Shown here in pieces: positions 58,334 to 64,000 of a stretch of 64,000 bases of DNA. The notes under the pieces are model-generated. The model searched no databases. It was not told where the DNA came from and saw only the letters and a program-made list of their open reading frames with translations. Within the stretch, counting starts at the first letter, position 1, and every line of letters begins with the position of its first letter. This DNA is from Thalassotalea eurytherma (GTDB lineage: Bacteria > Pseudomonadota > Gammaproteobacteria > Enterobacterales > Alteromonadaceae): positions 62,001 through 126,000 of the forward strand of contig NZ_BSSU01000015.1 in assembly GCF_030161415.1 (NCBI RefSeq). Reading direction: 5' to 3'. A program made the translations under genes and the position numbers.

Positions 58334-58984
58334 ATGAAAGCTAAGCATCTTCCCTTAGCGTTTGTATTAACATGTGGCTCTTTGTTGCTATCAGGCTGTG
58401 AATCAACGTATTACGCGGCCATGGAAAAGGTTGGTAGTCATAAACGTGATATTTTAGTATCACGAGTAGAAGACGCCAACGAATCGCAACTAGAGGCTCA
58501 AGAAGAGTTTCAAGACGCTTTAACGCATTTAACAAGCTTAATTAACTTTGATGGTGGTGAGCTTGCTCAGCAATATGAAGTCAGTAAAGACCATTATGAT
58601 GCAAGTAAAGCCGCCGCTGACGATGTTACGGAGCGCATTGAGTCAATTGAGAGTGTCGCTGATGCATTATTCGACGAATGGCAAGAGGAAATTGAGTTGT
58701 ACTCAAACGCTTCGATGAAAAGTCAAAGTCAAAGTCAACTGAGAAATACTCAACGTCAATACCAAAGTGTTATTCGAGCGATGCGTAAAGCTGAGGCAAG
58801 AATGTTTCCGGTACTTGAAAAGCTACAAGACAATGTTTTGTTTTTAAAACATAACTTAAATGCGAAAGCGATTGGTGCATTGCAAGGCGAATACAAAAAT
58901 ATTCAAAAAGATGTGCAAGTATTAATTGATGATATGAATGCGGCGATTGAGCAATCAAATCAATTTATTGAACAGATTAAATAA
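58334..58984 (+). CDS. DUF2959-type lipoprotein
   Basis: A 216-residue lipoprotein with lipobox LLSGC (cysteine near residue 22) and an all-helical, coiled-coil-prone mature part: ESTYYAAMEKVGSHKRDILVSRVEDA, AQEEFQDALTHLTSLINFDGGELA and KALQDNVLFLKHNLNAKAIGALQ-like helices. This matches DUF2959 of marine gammaproteobacteria; function unknown. Cotranscribed with the small membrane protein. Confidence 0.85.
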   Translation: MKAKHLPLAFVLTCGSLLLSGCESTYYAAMEKVGSHKRDILVSRVEDANESQLEAQEEFQDALTHLTSLINFDGGELAQQYEVSKDHYDASKAAADDVTERIESIESVADALFDEWQEEIELYSNASMKSQSQSQLRNTQRQYQSVIRAMRKAEARMFPVLEKLQDNVLFLKHNLNAKAIGALQGEYKNIQKDVQVLIDDMNAAIEQSNQFIEQIK

Positions 58985-59013
58985 CGTAATACTGATGAGG
59001 GTTAACCTAAAAA

Positions 59014-59169
59014 TTAGCCCTCTACTTCTTCCGGTTTTACCATCATGGCCAGTAACTCTTCTAATTCACCGAGTTGACGTTTATTTCCATAACCTTGCTC
59101 AAATGCTTCAGAAAGCGACTTGAGTAATTCAAGTTTTTCTTTACTGAGGTTATATGGGTAAACGATCAT
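59014..59169 (-). CDS. Small acidic protein, 51 residues
   Basis: A short minus-strand gene with a good AAGGATG ribosome binding site. The product begins MIVYPYNLSKEKLELLKSL, is helical and acidic (GELEELLAMMVKPEEVEG), with no signal or membrane segment. It lies 28 bases downstream of the next small gene and is probably in the same operon. No family recognised. Confidence 0.6.
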   Translation of the reverse strand: MIVYPYNLSKEKLELLKSLSEAFEQGYGNKRQLGELEELLAMMVKPEEVEG

Positions 59170-59197
59170 GAGACATCCTTGTTTTTGTTTCTATTTT

Positions 59198-59401
59198 TTA
59201 GTATTCATAATGGCCAACAACCTGTTGAGGCTGATGGTTAAAGTTTTGGTGACTTTCTCTACCAAAATTAATGTAGTGTTTGTACAGCAATTTCAATTCC
59301 ATTTGCTCGTCACGTGACGCATTACCTGATAGAACCTTTTCAAACAAAGTGTTCATTCGAGTGATTCGCTGCTGATTCATTCCCTTATCCCATACACGCA
59401 T
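59198..59401 (-). CDS. Small helical protein, 67 residues
   Basis: Product with a helical core ITRMNTLFEKVLSGNASRDEQMELKLLYKHYINFGRES and a Gln/His-rich tail; predicted soluble. The ribosome binding site is weak for the first ATG, and a start at 59380 (MNQQRITRM) is an alternative. It is followed by the 51-residue gene, which supports a two-gene small-protein operon. No family recognised. Confidence 0.55.
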   Translation of the reverse strand: MRVWDKGMNQQRITRMNTLFEKVLSGNASRDEQMELKLLYKHYINFGRESHQNFNHQPQQVVGHYEY

Positions 59402-59767
59402 TGCTCTAATTACATTCTATGATATAAATAAGAAAAATCTGCCTTGAAAATCACAACTTTCCTAAGACCACATAAACCTAGCAACACATTTAAGTTAAAA
59501 AAGCCAACAAAAGCATAAACTTAAATTTTCATACCATTACATAAGGCAACTATTTCGCACAAGACTTTGAGACATGTCTTACAAAGACGGCGCCCTCTGT
59601 CACGAAAATGTAACAATATTTGATATAATGACGTTACACCCACTCAGGCAGCGCTTGTATTATCGACAAAGTATTAACAACTACTCGTATCAAGCAATTC
59701 GTATATGAAACAACCAACGTTCAAAATATCAATCGGTTAACCTCAATCGTTCATCAAGGCGTGATAC
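59402..59767. other. Gene-free region before a mini-gene
   Basis: A 366-base AT-rich stretch with no plausible gene longer than about 20 codons. It holds the Pho-box promoter at 59598-59630 described separately; the first 190 bases show nothing identifiable and should carry the promoter of the minus-strand small genes. Confidence 0.6.
59598..59630 (+). promoter_or_regulatory. Pho-box promoter (PhoB site plus -10)
   Basis: CTGTCAC-GAAA-ATGTAAC (59598-59615) matches the two 7-base direct repeats with 4-base spacing of PhoB boxes (consensus CTGTCAT; second repeat 5 of 7). A perfect TATAAT follows at 59625-59630, nine bases after the box and at the spacing usual for PhoB-activated promoters that lack a -35. 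Confidence 0.6.
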
Positions 59768-59923
59768 TTGAAAAAATTAGCAGTTGGTTTAATTATAACG
59801 CCAACTATTTCTGCCCCCGCGCTTGCACGAGACAATTCTTCTCGTTGGCAAAGTAGTTTACATAACGACAGTAAAATATATCTGCGACACGCTTTAATGA
59901 AAGAGCGCCAACTTGAGCGTTAG
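59768..59923 (+). CDS. Putative small secreted protein, TTG start
   Basis: A 51-codon frame that can only start at the TTG at 59768, since an in-frame stop precedes it; AAGG lies 8 bases upstream. The product begins with a convincing signal peptide (MKKLAVGLIITPTISAPALA, cut before RDNSS), leaving about 31 residues rich in charged and polar residues (DSKIYLRHALMKERQLER). Downstream of a Pho-box promoter and before a terminator. Its size is below common gene-finding cut-offs. No homolog recalled. Confidence 0.5.
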   Translation: MKKLAVGLIITPTISAPALARDNSSRWQSSLHNDSKIYLRHALMKERQLER

Positions 59924-59992
59924 AACAAACGCAGTATTACGTTGTCACGTATCTAAGAGCAGAAAGCAACAGAAGCACAAAACACTAAAAAC

Positions 59993-60023
59993 AAAAAACG
60001 CCGGCAACTGCCAGCGTTTTTTT
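59993..60023. terminator. Bidirectional terminator between mini-gene and typA
   Basis: AACGCCGGCA-ACT-TGCCAGCGTT stem (one C-A mismatch) with A run before and T run after. It serves typA (minus) and the mini-gene (plus). Confidence 0.8.
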
Positions 60024-60037
60024 AGTTTTAATAGTGC

Positions 60038-61864
60038 TTATTTTTTCGCAGTACGGCTTTCGCGCTTACGATCTGACTCTTTCAACCACTTCTTACGAAT
60101 ACGAATATTCTCAGGCGTAACTTCTACAAGTTCATCATCATCAATAAACTCTAGTGCTTGTTCTAACGTCATTAACACTGGTGGTGTTAGTACCTGTGCT
60201 TCATCAGTACCTGATGCACGTACGTTAGTTAATTGCTTACCTTTTAATGCATTTACTGTTAAGTCGTTATCGCGGCTATGAATACCGATGATCATACCTT
60301 CATAAACTTCTACACCGTGACCAATCATCAAACGACCACGTTCTTGTAGGTTAAATAAGGCGTTTGTTAATGCTTTACCTGTTGCATTAGCAATCATTAC
60401 ACCGTTAAGACGTTGACCAATGTCACCACCTTTGTGAGGACCGTACTGTAAGAATGTGTGGTAAATCAAACCAGAACCAGACGTTAACGTCATGAATTCA
60501 GTTTGGAAACCAATCAAACCACGGCTTGGCATGATGAAGTCCATGCGGATACGACCTTTACCATCAGGTGCCATATCAGTAAGCTCAGCTTTACGTAAGC
60601 CCATCTTTTCCATGATAGAACCTTGATGCTCTTCTTCTACATCAATAGTTACTGTTTCATACGGCTCTTCAATTACACCGTCAACTTCACGCATGATTAC
60701 TTCAGGACGAGAAACAGCAAGTTCGTAACCTTCACGACGCATGTTCTCAATTAAGATACCTAAGTGCAGCTCGCCACGACCAGAAACTTTAAACTTATCT
60801 GGATCGTCTAATTGCTCAACACGTAATGCAACATTGTGGATTAACTCTTGGTCTAAACGGTCTTTAATATTACGTGATGTTACGTATTTACCTTCCATAC
60901 CAGAAAACGGTGAAGTGTTTACTTGGAATGTCATCGTTACCGTTGGCTCATCTACTGATAACGCAGGTAATGGAGCAACTTCGTTCGGGCAACAAATGGT
61001 GTCTGAAATCTTTAATTCACCTAAACCGGTGATTGCAATGATGTCACCTGCTTTAGCTTCGGCAACTTCATGGCGATCTAGGCCTAAGTAACCAAATACT
61101 TTACCTACTTTACCGTTATGAATTTTACCAGCTGCTGCTTGAATCGTTACTTGTTGGTTAGGTTTAACTGAACCACGAGTGATACGGCCAACACCAATAA
61201 CACCTAAATAAGAGCTATAATCAAGCTGTGAGATTTGCATCTGGAATGCGCCTTCAGGATCAGCATCAGGAGCAGGAACTTGATCAACAATTGTTTGGAA
61301 CAATGGTGTCATGTCGTCGCCTTCAACACCTTCTTCCATTGACGCCCAACCATTAATAGCTGAAGCATATACCACTTGGAAATCTAACTGGTCATCAGTA
61401 GCACCTAAGTTGTCGAATAAATCGAATACTTGATCCATTACCCATTCAGGGCGAGCACCTGGCTTATCAATCTTGTTGATAACAACAATTGGTTTTAAAC
61501 CTTGAGCAAACGCTTTTTGAGTTACGAAACGCGTTTGTGGCATAGGGCCTTCTTGTGCGTCAACAATTAACAATACTGAGTCAACCATTGACATTACACG
61601 TTCAACTTCACCACCAAAATCAGCATGGCCAGGAGTATCTACGATATTTACGCGATAGTCATTCCAGTTAATCGCAGTGTTCTTTGCAAGAATCGTAATT
61701 CCGCGCTCTTTCTCGATATCGTTAGAGTCCATAACACGTTCGTCGTGATCTGAACGTTCACCTAAAGTACCTGACTGCTCTAGAAGTTTATCTACTAAAG
61801 TCGTTTTGCCATGGTCAACATGGGCGATGATTGCAATATTTCTTAACTTATCTAACACGGGCAT
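60038..61864 (-). CDS. typA: TypA/BipA translational GTPase
   Basis: A 608-residue GTPase: P-loop [15 protein letters not shown], switch [33 protein letters not shown]; then domain II, and EF-G-like domains III and V, with C-terminal typA domain ([12 protein letters not shown]). It acts in ribosome assembly and stress/cold adaptation. Divergent from glnA, as in E. coli. Confidence 0.97.
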   Translation of the reverse strand: MPVLDKLRNIAIIAHVDHGKTTLVDKLLEQSGTLGERSDHDERVMDSNDIEKERGITILAKNTAINWNDYRVNIVDTPGHADFGGEVERVMSMVDSVLLIVDAQEGPMPQTRFVTQKAFAQGLKPIVVINKIDKPGARPEWVMDQVFDLFDNLGATDDQLDFQVVYASAINGWASMEEGVEGDDMTPLFQTIVDQVPAPDADPEGAFQMQISQLDYSSYLGVIGVGRITRGSVKPNQQVTIQAAAGKIHNGKVGKVFGYLGLDRHEVAEAKAGDIIAITGLGELKISDTICCPNEVAPLPALSVDEPTVTMTFQVNTSPFSGMEGKYVTSRNIKDRLDQELIHNVALRVEQLDDPDKFKVSGRGELHLGILIENMRREGYELAVSRPEVIMREVDGVIEEPYETVTIDVEEEHQGSIMEKMGLRKAELTDMAPDGKGRIRMDFIMPSRGLIGFQTEFMTLTSGSGLIYHTFLQYGPHKGGDIGQRLNGVMIANATGKALTNALFNLQERGRLMIGHGVEVYEGMIIGIHSRDNDLTVNALKGKQLTNVRASGTDEAQVLTPPVLMTLEQALEFIDDDELVEVTPENIRIRKKWLKESDRKRESRTAKK

Positions 61865-61944
61865 TTGCTCATAGGGCTGTAATTGGGCGCGAATTATACA
61901 GTAGTAATCTAAACAAATAAAACAGTTAGTGATCCTTTTACTTT

Positions 61945-62022
61945 TGCACTACTATAAAGCAAGAGTTACCGGCACCAATCAATGCACCAGAACAGGGCAA
62001 GCACAGCACCACCAAGGTGCAA
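61945..62022 (+). promoter_or_regulatory. NtrC binding sites upstream of glnA
   Basis: Three elements resemble the NtrC consensus TGCACC-N5-GGTGCA: a strong AGCACCACCAAGGTGCAA at 62005-62022, TGCACCAGAACAGGGCA at 61983-61999 and a weaker TGCACTACTATAAAGCA at 61945-61961. They lie 50-130 bases before the sigma-54 promoter, where NtrC enhancers of glnA sit. Confidence 0.75.
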
Positions 62023-62072
62023 AGACAAGACACGATTAAGCAAAAGTTGTTGATATATTTAGATTTTATCTT

Positions 62073-62088
62073 TGGCACGATATTAGCT
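62073..62088 (+). promoter_or_regulatory. glnA sigma-54 promoter
   Basis: TGGCACGATATTAGCT keeps the full -24 TGGCACG and the -12 GC with 10 bases between GG and GC; only the TTGC is changed to TAGC. It equals E. coli glnAp2 in role. Confidence 0.88.
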
Positions 62089-62151
62089 ATTGAATCAACA
62101 ACCAAAATGTTTATACATTAAACTAAAAAATAATTTCACTGGAGACTGAGA

Positions 62152-63558
62152 ATGTCACAAGCTGTTTTAGACCTAATCAAAGAAAACGACGTTAAGTTCG
62201 TTGATCTACGTTTCACTGACTCTAAAGGTAAAGAGCAACACGTTTCTCTTCCTTACCATCAAATCGACGAAGACTTCTTCGAAGAAGGTAAAATGTTCGA
62301 TGGTTCATCTATCGCTGGCTGGAAAGGTATTAATGAATCAGACATGGTTTTAATGCCAGATGCTGAAACAGCTGTTTTAGACCCGTTTACTGAAGAAGTA
62401 ACATTAAACATTCGTTGTGACATCGTTGAACCTTCAACCATGCAAGGTTACAGCCGCGATCCTCGTTCAGTAGCTAAGCGTGCTGAAGAGTACATGCGTT
62501 CAACAGGTATTGCAGATACTGTTTTAATTGGTCCAGAGCCAGAATTCTTCGTTTTTGACGATGTTAAATTCCACACTGACATGTCTGGTTCAATGTACAA
62601 AATTGACGACAAAGAAGCAGCATGGAACGGCGCTACTGATTATGAAGACGGCAACCATGGTCACCGTCCTGGTGTTAAAGGTGGTTACTTCCCAGTAGCA
62701 CCAGTAGACTCTTCACAAGACTTACGTTCTGCAATGTGTTTAGTGATGGAAGAAATGGGCTTAGTTGTTGAAGCACATCACCATGAAGTTGCAACATGTG
62801 GTCAAAACGAAATTGCTTGTCGCTTTAACACTATGGTTAACAAAGCTGACGAAGTTCAAATTTATAAGTATGTTGTTCATAACGTTGCGCATGCATACGG
62901 TAAAACAGCGACATTCATGCCTAAGCCACTAGTTGGTGACAACGGTACTGGTATGCACGTTCACCAATCTTTAGCTAAAGACGGTGTTAACTTATTCTCT
63001 GGTGATAAGTACGGCGGATTATCTGAAACTGCACTTTACTACATTGGCGGTATCATCAAGCATGCTAAAGCATTAAACGCATTTACAAATGCTTCAACGA
63101 ACTCATACAAGCGTCTTGTTCCAGGTTTCGAAGCACCAGTAATGCTTGCATACTCTGCTCGTAACCGTTCAGCGTCTATCCGTATTCCTGTAGTACCTTC
63201 TCCAAAAGCTCGTCGTATCGAAGTTCGCTTCCCTGATCCAACAGCTAACCCATACTTAGCATTCTCTGCAATGTTAATGGCTGGCCTTGACGGTATTAAG
63301 AATAAGATTCATCCTGGCGATGCTATGGATAAAGACTTATACGACCTACCAGCAGAAGAAGCCGCAGCAATTCCACAAGTTGCATCATCTTTTGAAGAAG
63401 CTTTAGACGCGTTAGAAGCAGATAAAGAATTCTTAATGGAAGGCGGTGTTATGGATGCTGATATGATTGAAGCATACATTGGCCTTAAGCGTGATGAAGT
63501 TGAAACATTAAACTCAACGACTCACCCTGTAGAATTCCAAATGTACTACAGCGTTTAA
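62152..63558 (+). CDS. glnA: Glutamine synthetase, type I
   Basis: A 468-residue GSI (ATP + glutamate + NH3 to glutamine). Visible are [12 protein letters not shown] (substrate latch), [10 protein letters not shown] (metal), [26 protein letters not shown], the NRSASIRIP region, and the adenylylation site tyrosine in [11 protein letters not shown]. Regulated by NtrC/sigma-54 at the promoter and by adenylylation. Divergent from typA. Confidence 0.98.
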   Translation: MSQAVLDLIKENDVKFVDLRFTDSKGKEQHVSLPYHQIDEDFFEEGKMFDGSSIAGWKGINESDMVLMPDAETAVLDPFTEEVTLNIRCDIVEPSTMQGYSRDPRSVAKRAEEYMRSTGIADTVLIGPEPEFFVFDDVKFHTDMSGSMYKIDDKEAAWNGATDYEDGNHGHRPGVKGGYFPVAPVDSSQDLRSAMCLVMEEMGLVVEAHHHEVATCGQNEIACRFNTMVNKADEVQIYKYVVHNVAHAYGKTATFMPKPLVGDNGTGMHVHQSLAKDGVNLFSGDKYGGLSETALYYIGGIIKHAKALNAFTNASTNSYKRLVPGFEAPVMLAYSARNRSASIRIPVVPSPKARRIEVRFPDPTANPYLAFSAMLMAGLDGIKNKIHPGDAMDKDLYDLPAEEAAAIPQVASSFEEALDALEADKEFLMEGGVMDADMIEAYIGLKRDEVETLNSTTHPVEFQMYYSV

Positions 63559-63580
63559 TAGAAACTAACGTGGTATTGTT

Positions 63581-63608
63581 AAAAAGCTCACTTCGGTGAG
63601 CTTTTTTT
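63581..63608 (+). terminator. glnA rho-independent terminator
   Basis: AAAAAGCTCAC-TTCG-GTGAGCTTTTTTT hairpin, 22 bases after the glnA stop. Confidence 0.92.
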
Positions 63609-63669
63609 GTAGCTAAATTTTAATATTTTAGATAGATTATAATTACTTCTAAGGAATAGGATTTACGAT

Positions 63670-64000
63670 ATGAGAATGGTGGCAATTGGTTTAGTATTAG
63701 CTTGCACGTTAATATGTGACGCTACTGCTCAGTCAAAAAAAGCCAAAATATATGTATGGACAGATGAAGCAGGTAATACCGTATTTTCTGATAGCCCAAA
63801 ACCAGGTGCTCAAGAAAAGATTATTCCTGAAAATAAAAACGTTCTTCCTTCAGTAAATACCAAACAATTAGATATCACTCCTCAAAAACTTCCTGACGAT
63901 TTCACCATCGATATAACGCAACCTGCTGATAGTGAAACAGTGCGAGATAACACAGGCTCTGTTCATGTTATTGGCCGCATCAAACCAATCTTTAAACAAG
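63670..64000 (+). CDS. DUF4124-type exported protein, 5' part
   Basis: A frame running off the right edge (110 codons visible). Signal peptide MRMVAIGLVLACTLICDATA, then a DUF4124 domain: KIYVWTDEAGNTVFSDSPKPGAQE, which reads as the short W-x-D-x-x-G-x-x-x-F-S-D-P motif of this family of unknown function. A DUF4124 gene between glnA and ntrBC is common in Alteromonadales, so glnL/glnG probably follow. The sequence after residue 55 shows no more known motif. Confidence 0.85.
   Translation, partial: MRMVAIGLVLACTLICDATAQSKKAKIYVWTDEAGNTVFSDSPKPGAQEKIIPENKNVLPSVNTKQLDITPQKLPDDFTIDITQPADSETVRDNTGSVHVIGRIKPIFKQ

Noticed and set aside
60038-60281. Plus-strand frame of 122 codons starting at 59913
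   Set aside because: Mostly antisense to the conserved end of typA with no ribosome binding site; a shadow.

Overview
The window looks like chromosomal DNA of a marine gammaproteobacterium of the Alteromonadales, most like the Colwelliaceae (Thalassotalea/Colwellia type). This rests on AT-rich sequence and on gene order: rnpB, then rsmI-lpoA-yraN-diaA-dolP; dnaB-alr; rpmE/priA-ftsN-hslVU; yihY-pip-dtd-fabY; and typA divergent from glnA. The genus is an inference from gene content. No tRNA, rRNA, CRISPR array or intact insertion sequence was seen.

Layout. 1-2854: a stressosome-type signalling operon (RsbT-like kinase, RsbX-like phosphatase, and a hybrid histidine kinase with an RsbU-like N-terminus). 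2895-3845: a decayed tyrosine-recombinase gene and repeats against the 3' end of rnpB (3846-4243, minus), which looks like the edge of an old integrated element. 4412-7515: a TPR protein, a DUF7010-like membrane protein and a DesK/DesR-type two-component pair. 7544-9343: gamma-glutamyltransferase. 9484-13918: rsmI, divergent from lpoA-yraN-diaA-dolP. 13983-17323: a REC-DUF3369-GGDEF-EAL protein and a TIGR03899 protein. 17320-21600: cysJIH. 21600-23085: a PEP-CTERM protein gene with a sigma-54 promoter and unusual palindromic sites. 23086-27717: SpoIIAA-like, PhoD-like and GST genes, then a secreted sulfatase. 27768-30269: alr and dnaB. 30426-32443: ECF sigma, putative anti-sigma and DUF4097. 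32598-35740: rpmE and an unrecognised three-gene membrane/periplasmic operon. 35975-40784: priA, ftsN, hslV, hslU. 40866-47525: a chemoreceptor, two membrane c-di-GMP-type proteins and rraA. 47612-48853: orphan hutI. 49242-52253: small membrane protein, NfeD, two SPFH proteins and a DUF4019 protein. 52308-57998: small membrane protein, SDR, NTF2-like, FabY-like, SpeE-like, dtd, pip, yihY. 58098-59923: small membrane, lipoprotein and mini-genes, including a probable PhoB-controlled secreted peptide. 60038-64000: typA, glnA with NtrC/sigma-54 control, and the start of a DUF4124 protein.

How the genes work together. Most of the window is core housekeeping: sulfate assimilation, nitrogen assimilation, replication and restart, cell-wall synthesis, protein quality control. 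Signalling genes are set between these blocks. All three GGDEF domains present have broken GGDEF motifs; two of the paired EAL domains look active and one looks dead, so the local c-di-GMP proteins lean to degradation or sensing. The most novel-looking parts are the RsbT-RsbX-hybrid kinase module, the regulatory DNA around the PEP-CTERM gene, and the Pho-box mini-gene before typA.
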